DNA of 64,000 bases from CAWATZ01 sp963784995 (GTDB lineage Bacteria; Planctomycetota; Planctomycetia; Gemmatales; Gemmataceae), in the NCBI GenBank assembly GCA_963784995.1, contig CAWATZ010000003.1:868001-932000 (forward strand), given 5' to 3'. Of the stretch, positions 47,359 through 56,472 are shown piece by piece. A model generated the notes under the pieces. That model saw only the letters and a program-made list of their open reading frames with translations. It made no database searches and was not told the DNA's origin. Numbering within the stretch: position 1 is the first letter of the stretch; every line of letters begins with the position of its first letter. A program made the translations under genes and the position numbers.

Positions 47359-47730
47359 ATGGCCGCATTCCTGCTGTGGAATGTCAAGAAAAAGCCGCTG
47401 GACACCCTGGTGCAAAACCTGGTCCAGCAGCACCAGATCGATGTCGTTCTCCTGGTGGAATACGCATTTGGCGTGAGCCAGTTGCCCTGGTTGTTGCTCG
47501 CGGATGGCGATTGCGTCGCCGCTTCGTTAGCCCTCGCCGAAGGCGAGGAGATCGGTCTCGTAACCCATCTCAACAAAACCTCCGTCAAGAACCCGACGGC
47601 TCAGGCGCCGTGGCATGCGCCGCGGAGAGCGCGCGAACCGGTCGCGGTGGCGGAATTGGTTCTTGACCTGGAGGAAGTGACCGCACAAAATACAAGCGGC
47701 CTTCGTGCCGTCCTCGGGCCAAGAGCCTGA
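47359..47730 (+). pseudogene. Truncated endonuclease/exonuclease/phosphatase-fold gene
   Basis: It begins MAAFLLWNVKKKPLDTLVQN and QIDVVLLVEYAF, the first strand-helix unit of the EEP nuclease fold (the Asn in LWNVK binds metal). After about 50 residues the similarity ends, and the rest does not carry the later EEP motifs (no GDFN or SDH). Full family members are about 250-300 residues. I infer a remnant whose 3' part was lost or rearranged. Confidence 0.5.
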
Positions 47731-47827
47731 CGACGGCCAAGATTCGGCCCCGTGGGATGCTTGGGGAGCCGATGAATGCTCTCGAAGCCAGTCGCCACAA
47801 CCTCAAGTTCGGTGAGGAGGTCTGCAA

Positions 47828-48454
47828 ATGACCACCAGCAGTGTGAACGAGTGGACAGTAATTCCTCTGAGACTGCTTGAGGTTCCCCCGAGTGACGATT
47901 GGCTGGCGGGACCATCGCGCTCAGCGACGAGAAGCCGCTCAAGATTCGTAGATGCGCAACTCGAGTTACCCACGCCAGAAAAGGCGCAAGTTCTCTACTT
48001 CGACCTGAAAAGGTTAACTGGGTGGGAAGACGTCGTTGATCCAGTGGTGAACTGGGCCCGATTGTATCACGAGACCTTCCCCAGTAAGACGACCCCGGCC
48101 ACGCTGGTGGCCATCGGAACGAAGGTCGGGGCCGAAGGCCAGCGACGCCTCTTGGCGGAGAGAGTCTATTACTTGAACGAAGGGCGGCGCACCTTGCAGC
48201 GTGTGATGGGAAGCGGGGATCGGACCCAGCAGATTGCCAGGCTGATTCGGAGCCTGTCTGGATCTTTCATCCTTACCGCTGCTCCGCCTGGACCGGCGGC
48301 CATGGGCGCAGCGAGCCCGCGGTCAGGCGCTTCCAAGCCATCGGCGTCCGACTGGGATGCCTACACCGTGCGCCCCCAGCACGTAGACCCCGGAGAAGTC
48401 GAAACCCTCTTCCAGAAGCTCAGCAAACCGGAAGGCCTGGAAAGAGACCATTAA
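47828..48454 (+). CDS. Hypothetical protein
   Basis: 208 residues, ATG 47828 with GAGGAGGT 8 bases upstream. The sequence is hydrophilic with a helical core (LKRLTGWEDVVDPVVNWARL, LLAERVYYLNEGRRTLQRVM). No family recognised. It follows the EEP remnant and ends 21 bases before a palindrome. No signal peptide. Confidence 0.65.
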   Translation: MTTSSVNEWTVIPLRLLEVPPSDDWLAGPSRSATRSRSRFVDAQLELPTPEKAQVLYFDLKRLTGWEDVVDPVVNWARLYHETFPSKTTPATLVAIGTKVGAEGQRRLLAERVYYLNEGRRTLQRVMGSGDRTQQIARLIRSLSGSFILTAAPPGPAAMGAASPRSGASKPSASDWDAYTVRPQHVDPGEVETLFQKLSKPEGLERDH

Positions 48455-48474
48455 GGCGATCGGCAGCAAATAAT

Positions 48475-48581
48475 CTCCCCTCTCCCCTGTACTCGGGGGA
48501 GAGGGGTTGGGGGTGAGGGGGCTGTCTTTGCAGGGCCGCAGACCCCCAACCCCTCTCCCCCGAGTACAGGGGAGAGGGGAG
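48475..48581. repeat. 107-bp palindrome
   Basis: CTCCCCTCTCCCCTGTACTC on the left and its complement on the right pair over about 40 bases around CTGTCTTTGCAGGGCCGCAG. It is a recurrent planctomycete-type intergenic palindrome, lying between 48454 and 48607. Confidence 0.85.
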
Positions 48582-48606
48582 AAGACAATGTGCCGCTCGC
48601 CTAAGG

Positions 48607-50181
48607 ATGGCGGATCCATTCCTCTTGGCCCACCAGGTGGCGGAGTCGGTGTTCGACATCGGGGGCAAGCTCTATCCGATCAGCATCCGGGACCAAATGG
48701 TGCGGGGGCAGTCGATCATCGACAGAGCGGTCGCGGCAGGATTCGCCGCCACAGGTCGAGAACTTCTTGTTGTCGGTGCTGGCGCAGCTGGTGCAGTAGC
48801 CGCCATTCGGGCGGCGTCCCTGGGAATCAGGACTCATCTTGTCGAGTTCGACGCGCGCCCTTTTTCTCGTCAGGATTCGTGCAGAACCCGCTGGATCGAC
48901 CCTCACGAGTACGAGTGGCCATTCGACCAGTGGCCGAACCAGACCTACGTATACGACAACCCGCCTCTGCACCCGTACTATGGCCACCCCGTGCCGCTCT
49001 CGTGGAATGCCCAATGGGCCGACTCTCTCGCAGCAGGATGGGCGATGTCGTTTGGGGCCGCGCTGGGGGCGTACCCGAATTTGACCTTCTACCATTCAAC
49101 CACGCTGGCGCCTCCGCCCGCCCCGCCTCCGGTGTTCAATGCGGCCGCCAAAACGTGGACGGTCCATTTGAGCAATGGCGCTGTCCTGACTGTGGGAATG
49201 ATCGTCAACGCCGTCGGATTCGGCGTCGAGCGCTGCGACGTGCCCCGGCTGCCGCCGCCCACGTATCGTGGGTTAGCGTTTTGGCAGACCGATCGATTTC
49301 GTCGGCCGAACTGTGGTTTGCCGCCATCGAATGTGGCGAAGGTCGTCATCTCTGGAGGGGGAGATGGGGCCCTCCAGGACTTCTTGCGAATCGTTACGCG
49401 GCAGCGATCTGTTCGCCGTCTCTATCAAGCCATCGTCGCCGCAATGCCGGCTGGAACTGCCGGTCAACGCGCTCAGAGAAGGACCATTTTATCCACAATA
49501 CAGGGCCGGATCTCGGGAGCCGAGAACCGAGCATTGCGGTCTTATTTGTGGGGAAGCGATCCTGTCCACGATCACGACGTGCATCGACTGCTGCACTTGG
49601 GCCACCTGGATGCCGTGGACTTCGCGCTGAGCAGAGCCAAGGTTGTCGCTGCACTCAAAGCGATTCTGCCGAGCCCAGCGCCAGACCTGCTTCTGGTTCA
49701 TTCGTGCATCCACTTTGCGCAGTCCTACGCATTAGAGTCTATTGGAAATTGCCCGGTTTCGCTGCTGGTTGCGAGGTTTGCTGTCGATTTCCAATAGACT
49801 CTATTCAATCGATTCCTGGTTCTCCTCATCGACGCCTACCTTTCGCAGCGAGACAGAACGCCCTCACGTATCATTGCTGGAGCCGAGGTTGTTTCCGTTG
49901 TCGGAACAGGCGGTCACGTCTGCAACGTCGCGCACCCGTACCGGTGCCTCGGCAAGCCTCACGCGGTCGGACTGGGGCCATCCCTTCACCTGAACTGTGC
50001 CGCGGCGGCAGCGCCGCTCTTGCCGGTTCCGGTGGTCTTTCCGTGCAATCCTCTGGACGCAAACGTCGTCATCATCCGCCACGGCGTAACCGGCATTGGC
50101 CCGGCTCCGGGGCCGTGGAAGACCCTCGCGCATATCGGTCATCCGAGACAAGTCCTTCCCCTTCATCCCTCGCGTGCGTGA
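48607..50181 (+). pseudogene. FAD/NAD(P)-binding oxidoreductase, interrupted by an in-frame 69-bp palindrome
   Basis: It has an FAD-binding Rossmann motif LLVVGAGAAGAVAAIRAASL with the acidic residue in LVEFDARPFS, a second nucleotide signature VVISGGGDGALQDFLR and MIVNAVGFGVE. This is the layout of FAD-dependent oxidoreductases. A TAG at 49795 ends the frame after VARFAVDFQ, but the same frame continues NRFLVLLIDAYLSQRDR...PSRIIAGAEVVSVVGTGGHV to a TGA at 50179-50181. Removing the palindrome plus its 3-bp duplication (72 bases) joins SYAFNRFLVLLIDAYL, a smooth sequence of about 500 residues. As written, the product is truncated at 396 residues. Confidence 0.78.
49734..49802. mobile_element. 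69-bp palindromic insertion with ATT duplication
   Basis: AGAGTCTATTGGAAAT (49734-49749) and its exact complement (49787-49802) flank 37 bases. ATT occurs on both sides (49731-49733 and 49803-49805), consistent with a 3-bp target duplication. It is MITE-like, with no coding capacity. Confidence 0.72.
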
Positions 50182-50788
50182 GCATCTCCAGCGAGACAGA
50201 CGCCCGGCCGTATATCCGTGAAGACCGCGACGCCGAAGGTCAGGTCTGCCCCGACGATGGTGGAAGTGCTGGAGCGCAAGGGTGTGCTGGCTCAAGAGTG
50301 TTGCGCGTCGGTCCCATCGACCGAGCGCGGTGTCGAACCGGTGCATAAGAACCTGGTCGGCCACCGCCCTGTTGAGGGCCCTGCAAGAACCTCCGGCTCG
50401 TCCCTGGTCCATTTGCGCCCCGCGGGGCTCGTGGAAGCTGACCTCCGGGGGTGGCCTCCCTGGCCACGAAGGCCGCCCCCGGCAACGGCCCGCCGGGGAC
50501 AGCCGGCGGAGGGAGGCGAGCCCCTCCGCTTCGGGACCTGCTGGCGTCCTGGAAGGAACTCGACCCCTGCGTCGAGAATCTGGGGGTGGTTCGGGGCGGG
50601 CCTGGCCCCGGTCGCCGTCGCGGCCGCCTCGGCCCGGTTCGGGCTGGCCGCCTGCCTGAGCGGCACGTCGGCCATCTACCTGCTGTGCGGCGGCCTGTGA
50701 ATTGCGGGGCTTCGGCTGACACGGCGACAAGGGTTTTACACTTTCTCGTGCCGGCAGCAGCGGTTACACTCCAAGAGGAGGATTCGCC
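50182..50788. other. 607-bp gap with no convincing gene
   Basis: Open frames exist on both strands but lack conserved motifs. One plus frame ends in a hydrophobic stretch (AGLAPVAVAAASARFGLAAC) that could be a decayed membrane-protein end. AGAGGAGG at the right end belongs to the 50789 gene. Confidence 0.5.
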
Positions 50789-51466
50789 ATGCCGATGCAC
50801 GGCTGGACACGGGTGGACGCGGGGATTTACCACGACTTCCACCACGAGTGGATTTCCGAGATTAAACGCGCTCTGAACCGCGGCCTGCTCCCGGAAGACT
50901 ACTACGCCCTGGCCGAGCAGCAGGCGGCCGGGTTCGGTCCGGACGTGCTGACGTTGCAGGACACCGCAGGCGACTCCGCTCCCGGAGGCGCAACTGCCAC
51001 CCTGAGTTCGGTCGTCGTCCGGCACGTCAGCGGCGACCGCATCATCGCGATGATCGAGATCGTCTCGCCGGGCAACAAGAACAACACGAACGCCTTCAAC
51101 GCCTTCGTCCAGAAGGCGTGCGAGCCGCTGGAGCACCGCATCCACTTGCTCCTGATCGATCCGTTCCCGCCCGGCCGCCGCGACCCGAACGGGATCCACG
51201 CCGCGATCTGGGCCATGGTCGAGGACGACCCGTTCCAGCTGCCGCCGGAACGCCCGCTGACGCTGGTCGCCTACGAGTGCGAGACGATCACGCACGCCTA
51301 CATCGAAACCATCGCGGTCGGGGAGGTGGTTCCGGACATGCCGCTGTTCCTCGAACCCGGCGCCCACGTCCTTGTGCCACTCGAAGCCACCTATCGGACG
51401 GCGTGGGACACGGTCCCGGCCCGCTGGCAACGGGTGATCGCCCCGCCGACGGAGCAGACGCGCTAA
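50789..51466 (+). CDS. DUF4058 family protein, shortened
   Basis: 225 residues. It begins MPMHGWTRVDAGIYHDFHHE and contains ALNRGLLPEDYYALAEQQ, VVRHVSGDRIIAMIEIVSPGNK, LLIDPFPPGRRDPNGIHAAI and DMPLFLEPGAHVLVPLEATY, the signature of DUF4058, expanded in Gemmataceae. The conserved acidic/Lys cluster (EIVSPGNK) resembles PD-(D/E)xK-type active sites. Between LTLQDTAGDS and SVVVRHVSG the usual spacer of roughly 25-30 residues is much shorter here, so an internal deletion is likely. Good RBS (GAGGAGG). Function unknown. Confidence 0.88.
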   Translation: MPMHGWTRVDAGIYHDFHHEWISEIKRALNRGLLPEDYYALAEQQAAGFGPDVLTLQDTAGDSAPGGATATLSSVVVRHVSGDRIIAMIEIVSPGNKNNTNAFNAFVQKACEPLEHRIHLLLIDPFPPGRRDPNGIHAAIWAMVEDDPFQLPPERPLTLVAYECETITHAYIETIAVGEVVPDMPLFLEPGAHVLVPLEATYRTAWDTVPARWQRVIAPPTEQTR

Positions 51467-51527
51467 CGGTTCGGCCACTCCCGAATCGGTCGCGAAACCC
51501 AGAACACACCTCAGGCCGGACGAGTGC

Positions 51528-51556
51528 TTGCACGTCGGTCCGAAGCCGTCTACAAT
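51528..51556 (+). promoter_or_regulatory. Sigma-70 type promoter before the kinase-FGE gene
   Basis: TTGCAC at 51528-51533, a 17-base spacer, TACAAT at 51551-51556. It lies about 100 bases upstream of the start at 51659. Confidence 0.5.
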
Positions 51557-51658
51557 TAACACCACATCTTTGCCTGCAGGGGCAGGTCTTGTTGGACCAT
51601 CCTGGAACGTCCGTCCCCACCTCTGCCGGGTGTTCCAGGAGCCAGGGAGTAACGGAAC

Positions 51659-54600
51659 ATGCAGCTTTTTGTCCAGCTCACCGCTTTCGTCCTGCGCCAG
51701 GTCCTGGGGGAATCCGCCGCCTCCGTCGTCGGTTTCATCCAGAACCGCTTTCTCGATCAGAGTCTCGCCTTACCCCGGGCCCTGCGCAAGGCCGGGGAAC
51801 GCGCCTGGCAGGCGCTGGGCGTGGCCCTTTCCGGCAACGGCCTGCTCGATCGCATGCAGCGCCTCTTCGGCAGCAGCGACGAGCGCGGCCTCCGGCAGCA
51901 GCTCCAGGCGTTCCTCAAAAGCCAGGAGCTGCAATTACCCGCGACACCCGAAGAAGTGCGTCAGGCATGTCTTGTCGAGTGGCGCAAGGTGCGCAAGAGC
52001 AAACTGTTTCAGCAGCCGGCCGACTCGACGGCCCTCGTTCAGTACGTTCCCAGTTTCCAGCGCTATTCGGACCTCACCGGAATGGTCGAGGCCGCACACC
52101 AGACCATGGCCCAGATCGCCGAACTTCTTGCATCCGATTATCCCAACCTGGCCTGGCTGCTGCGGCAACCGACTCCGCAAGGCCCACCGCTGCTGGCGGC
52201 GGCTTTCGCCCACTTCTTCCGTCAGGAGGTGGCTCGCGACGACGAGCTGGTCCACGAACTGATGCTGGACAATCTCCGGCAGTTGACGGCGACCCACGGC
52301 AAGGCGCTGATCGAAGTCGGCAAGGCCCTGGCCACCCTCGCCGACAATTGCGACCAGATCCTCGATTCGCTGGACGAGATCGATGCCAAGGTGGACGGGC
52401 TGAGCGTCCAGGTGGATGCGACGCACGGCGCGGTCCTGGACCTGGCGGCGAGCCTGGCGCAGCTGGGCGGCCAGCAGCAGGCGGAGCTGTCGGGTCTGCG
52501 TGGCCTGATCGAGAAGGTGCTGGCCCTGCTCGATTCGGCGGGGATGCGGCGCGGCGAGGTCCGGCCGCGGTTCAGCCTGACGCTCCGCTGCGCGGACCAG
52601 CAGCAGCAGGTCCGGCAGCTGTTCGACAGCTTTTGCCAGCTGCCGGCCGAGCAGCAGCGGCAGATGCCGGCCCTGCTCAATGGGCTGGGCAAGCTGCAGC
52701 TGGGCGCCGGCGACTTTGAGGCGGCCCGGCAGTCGTTCCTGGAGGTGGCCGAGGTCGTCAGCGACACCGCGGCCCAGGCCGAGGCCTGCTTCAACGCTTA
52801 CCGCGCCGCCCTGGAGGAGAACCGCTGGGACGACGCCCTGTCGGCCATCAGCCAGGCCGCGACCCTGGACCCGCAGCGCTACGCTCCGTTTCCGCTGCAG
52901 CGTTACCAGGCCAAGCAGGTCCTCGGCTCGGGCGGCTTCGGCACGGCCTTTCTCTGTTACGATCGCAACCTTGACGAGAACGTGGTCATCAAATCCTTGC
53001 ACCTCGCCGAGATGGAGCGCAGCGTCCTCGACGTGTTCCGCGAGGCCCGGCTGCTGCGGCAGCTCAATCATCCCGCGATCATCGGCGGCCGGGATGGCGA
53101 GTTCGCCGATCCGGGGAACCAGACCCGGCCGTTCATCGTCATGGATTACTTCCCGGGCAGCAGCCTGGAAGTTCGCCTGCGCCGCGGCGGTCCCCTGGCC
53201 CCGGCTGATGCGCCAGGTCGCCTTGCAGATCGCCCAGGGAATGCAGGCGGCCCACGCCCGCGGCATCCTGCACCGCGACCTGAAGCCAGACAACGTGCTG
53301 GTCCGCAAGGACGCGCGCGGCTGGGAAGTGAAGGTGATCGACTTCGGCCTGGCCCTGCGCCGGCAGACGCTGGAGATCAGCCGGTCGCTGCCTCCCGGCG
53401 GCCAGACGCTTCTGGGAGCGAGCATTGCGGGGACTCTGCGCTACGCGCCGCCGGAACAACTGGGCGAACTGCGCCGCGATGGCCGGCCGGTGCCGATCGG
53501 GCCGCACTCCGACGTTTACTCGTTCGGCAAGCTGCTGTGTCATGCCCTGTTCCTGACCACCGAGCCCCGCCATCGACACTGGCAGACCAGCCGGGAACAT
53601 GCGGCCTGGCAGCCGTTGCTGGAGGCGTGTCTGGAACAGGAACTGGAGCATCGCCATCCCAATTTCGACAACGTGGTGCGGTGGCTGGAGGACCAGGAGG
53701 AGCGCGACACGGCCGCCGTGACGGCTCCAGTCGATTTATCGTTTCGCGCTCGGCAGGTCGAGCGCGAAACGATCAATCGATTCAACGGAGCAGGAGACGA
53801 CCTGGTGGGGCAGCTGGAGGTCGCGTTGCAGGGAGCGAGCCAGGCCCACGCCCTGGCCCGGCAGCAGGCCGAGGAGCAGTACGATTACGCCGCCGCTGCC
53901 CGCACGCTGGAGACCGTGCCGGAACAGGCCCGCGACTCGGCCCTGTATCTGCTGCTCTGTTCCCGGCGCGACCGCAGCGCCCGGCTGGAGACGGAGATCC
54001 GGCAAGCCCTCCAGGCGGGCCGGACTGCCGGTCTGCGTTCGCGCGTCGAGGCCCTGCTGGAACTGCAACCCAACCGCGAGGACCTGCGCCGGCTGCTGGG
54101 CGTGCTGGCACCCTGTCCGAGTCCCGGCGAAGTGCTGACGGCCAGCCATGAGATGCGTTTTGTCTGGATCCCGGCCGGCAGTTTTGTGATGGGCAGTCCC
54201 CTGGACGAACCGTGCCGCTCGGAGGACGAACGGCAGCATCGGGTGTTCCTCAGCCGGGGTTTCTGGCTGGGCAGCCAGCCGGTGATCCAGTCCCAGTGGC
54301 AGGCGGTCATGGAGCACAACCCCAGCTCCTTCCGGGGTGGAAATCGTCCGGTGGAGCAGGTGACCTGGGAGGAGTGCCAGGAATTCTGCCGCCGGCTGGG
54401 AGCCCGGGACGGTCAGCGTTACCGCCTGCCGACCGAGGCGGAGTGGGAATACGCCTGCCGGGCCAGCACCACCACGGCCTTCTCGGTGGGCGAGACGCTG
54501 GCGTCGGACCAGGCGAACTACGACGCCAATTTCAACTATCAGGGCGGGAAAAAGGGCCATTACCGGGAGCAGACGACACCGGTGGATTGCTTCCCGGCCA

Positions 54601-54842
54601 ATCGCTGGGGCCTGCACGACATGCACGGCAACGTCTGGGAGTGGTGCTCCGACTGGTACGGCGAGTACCCAACCACCCCGGTGCGCGATCCGCAGGGGCC
54701 GGAGGCGGGCCACGTCAAGGTGGTGCGCGGCGGCTCGTGGAGCTGCCCGCCGCGGTACTGCCGCTCGGCGTTCCGCTTCTGGTTCGCGCCAGGGTATCGG
54801 AGCCGGTATCTGGGCTTCCGGGTGGTGGTGAGCCTGGAGTGA
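51659..54842 (+). CDS. Ser/Thr protein kinase-formylglycine-generating enzyme fusion (frame break)
   Basis: About 1,061 residues after joining two frames at about 53200. The N-terminal 400 residues are helical with a coiled-coil stretch and TPR-like repeats (LNGLGKLQLGAGDFEAARQS). The kinase follows: Gly loop LGSGGFGTAF (about 422), Lys in VVIKSL, catalytic HRDLKPDN (about 537), DFG, and GTLRYAPPEQ. From about 830 comes the FGE/sulfatase-modifying domain: FVWIPAGSFVMGSP, YRLPTEAEWEYACRAS, WGLHDMHGNVWEWCSDWYG and RGGSWSCPPRYCRSAFR. The C-x4-C pair (about 1028/1033) aligns with the two catalytic Cys of true FGE, which bind Cu(I) and oxidise a substrate Cys. Similar fusions are known in planctomycetes. 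Confidence 0.92.
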
Positions 54843-54860
54843 ACAGGAATAGCGGCCGGT

Positions 54861-54889
54861 TGCAATAAGCTGGGGTTGAGGGTATGATG
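54861..54889 (+). promoter_or_regulatory. Sigma-70 type promoter for the small-gene cassette
   Basis: TTGCAA at 54861-54866, a 17-base spacer, TATGAT at 54884-54889. It points to the four genes starting at 54957. Confidence 0.5.
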
Positions 54890-54956
54890 CGACAATGGAT
54901 TCTCCTGTAACGCCTTGAACAATCAAGGATGCTGCGTTCCGGCGGAGTTTCGACTC

Positions 54957-55364
54957 ATGGCGGATGTCGTCAAGCCAATTGCACGGCTGTTCTTTGCGTG
55001 CGACGAGGCCGTATTTGATCTTGCGGATGGAAAATGGACGCTGAAGAATCCCTGGCATACAGTCGGGATGCCGCCAGGGGTCACGAAAGACTTCCGCCAG
55101 GAAGAAATCTGGCTCTATGCCCAGTTCACCAGTGGGGTAGGATCATTCTATTTGAGCGTGCATCTGCTGGACGATGCGGGACTGGTGATCGGCAGGAGTC
55201 CGCCTGTTCTGTGGGAACTGTCGGGCGGGAATCAAGTGTTTGAAGAAGTCTTTCAGATGACCAGGGTTCCGTTTGCTCGGCCTGGAATCTATGAATTCAA
55301 GTTGATGGCCAATCATGCGGAGATGGAAGGTGGAACGTTCTATCTTCGCGTCTTACCAGGGTGA
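54957..55364 (+). CDS. DUF6941-like protein
   Basis: 135 residues from ATG 54957 with GGCGGAG about 10 bases upstream. It has ARLFFACDEAVFDLADGKWT and IWLYAQFTSGVGSFYLSVHL with PFARPGIYEFKLMANHAEME near the end, a beta-rich plan like the protein at 43503-43913. No signal peptide. First gene of a four-gene cassette behind the kinase-FGE gene. Function unknown. Confidence 0.7.
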   Translation: MADVVKPIARLFFACDEAVFDLADGKWTLKNPWHTVGMPPGVTKDFRQEEIWLYAQFTSGVGSFYLSVHLLDDAGLVIGRSPPVLWELSGGNQVFEEVFQMTRVPFARPGIYEFKLMANHAEMEGGTFYLRVLPG

Positions 55365-55370
55365 GTTGCC

Positions 55371-55868
55371 ATGCCGCCAGAGAAACCGGAACACGACGGT
55401 CGCTTCGTCAAGAAATCGCAGGTCCGTCCGGCGATCAAAGTGGATTGCTCGGCCTGGGGAACCACGGAGGCGGACGTCCCGCAAACCGTGGGTCGTTTCG
55501 TGAACAAGTCGCAGGCCCGTCCGGCGATCGCGGTGGACTGCTCCGGATGGCCGGAAACGCCCGCCCTCTCTCTGGAGTTGACTCTTGCTCCAGACTCTCC
55601 TCTCGACGCCGTTCAACTGGCGTTTGGCCTGTTTGACGTCGTCAGCGCAGTCAACAGCATCGACCAAGAGTTAGGCGGGAGCGGCTTAACAAAAGTCTCT
55701 GGCCAACAGAGCAACGGAGCCGTCACGATCACCCTGGCGCCGCGACAGCAAAGCGGGGCAGCCGATCGAATCCGCCGGATTTGCGATCAGGTAAACCAGC
55801 CAACACAGGCAAGACACGAATTTCCAATTCCAGCCGGCGTGAAGGCCATTACGGCGCGAGTCGCTTGA
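55371..55868 (+). CDS. Hypothetical protein with internal 31-residue duplication
   Basis: 165 residues, 6 bases after the preceding stop. Residues 10-29 (GRFVKKSQVRPAIKVDCSAW) recur at 41-60 (GRFVNKSQARPAIAVDCSGW), an internal duplication visible in the DNA too. The rest is mixed alpha/beta (LTLAPDSPLDAVQLAFGLFD). No family recognised. Confidence 0.65.
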   Translation: MPPEKPEHDGRFVKKSQVRPAIKVDCSAWGTTEADVPQTVGRFVNKSQARPAIAVDCSGWPETPALSLELTLAPDSPLDAVQLAFGLFDVVSAVNSIDQELGGSGLTKVSGQQSNGAVTITLAPRQQSGAADRIRRICDQVNQPTQARHEFPIPAGVKAITARVA

Positions 55869-55901
55869 ACCCATTCATGGAGTTGCCCGAGAGACACACT
55901 C

Positions 55902-56144
55902 GTGAATCCCGAAATGACGCATAGCGCTTACTTCCGCAAACTCTTCAAGGAACGCCCCGGGTTGCTCGACGATCGGACGAGCGACCAAGCCGTTAACCTC
56001 TGGATGCAGGATCACCCCGAATCTGAAGAAACGCTCAAGGTGGTCAGGGCAGTTCTTCTGAACGTGAAGGTTGCGATGCGGAAGGAACGAACCAAGAGAA
56101 CGAAACGAGCCCTGCATGAGCCAGGAAAAGAAAGCCATCCGTGA
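55902..56144 (+). CDS. Small helical protein of unknown function
   Basis: 80 residues from a GTG. The sequence is charged and helical (AYFRKLFKERPGLLDDRTSD, VAMRKERTKRTKRALHEPGK). The C-terminus overlaps the start of the HNH gene by 29 bases. The basic tail could bind nucleic acid or the nuclease. No family recognised. Confidence 0.55.
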   Translation: MNPEMTHSAYFRKLFKERPGLLDDRTSDQAVNLWMQDHPESEETLKVVRAVLLNVKVAMRKERTKRTKRALHEPGKESHP

Positions 56145-56439
56145 CGCTTTCCGCAGAGCGGTCTTCGACCGCGACGGCTATCGCTGTGTGATGTGTGGCA
56201 AGACAGAGGGCAAGCTGGACGCGCATCACATCGAGGACCGCCATGCCATGCCCAACGGCGGCTACGTCCTCGAAAACGGCATCACCCTTTGCGCCGGCGA
56301 CGACACGGACAACTGCCACTGGAAGGCGGAACAATACCACGCGACCGGGACCGCCTTTCCGGGTTACTCTCCGGAGGAGCTGTTTGACCAGATCGGCAGC
56401 AGCCTGGAACAAGCGTGGCTTGCCGGCGAGTTGCTCTAA
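56116..56439 (+). CDS. HNH endonuclease-fold protein
   Basis: 107 residues from ATG 56116. The HNH core reads RDGYRCVMCGKTEGKLDAHH, then HHIEDRHAM, a central Asn in LENGITLC, and DNCHWKAEQYH, with Cys/His pairs for a structural zinc. HNH domains cut DNA or RNA. Length is that of a minimal nuclease. It is the last gene of the four-gene cassette behind the kinase-FGE gene, which raises the idea of a kinase-controlled nuclease. That is inference from gene order. Confidence 0.82.
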   Translation: MSQEKKAIRDAFRRAVFDRDGYRCVMCGKTEGKLDAHHIEDRHAMPNGGYVLENGITLCAGDDTDNCHWKAEQYHATGTAFPGYSPEELFDQIGSSLEQAWLAGELL

Positions 56440-56472
56440 CCAGCCGCCTCACAACGACCCGGAGACCCACCC

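Noticed and set aside
50218..50700. Open frame of 160 codons with a hydrophobic end
   Set aside because: The hydrophobic end is only suggestive; there is no start signal and no family pattern.
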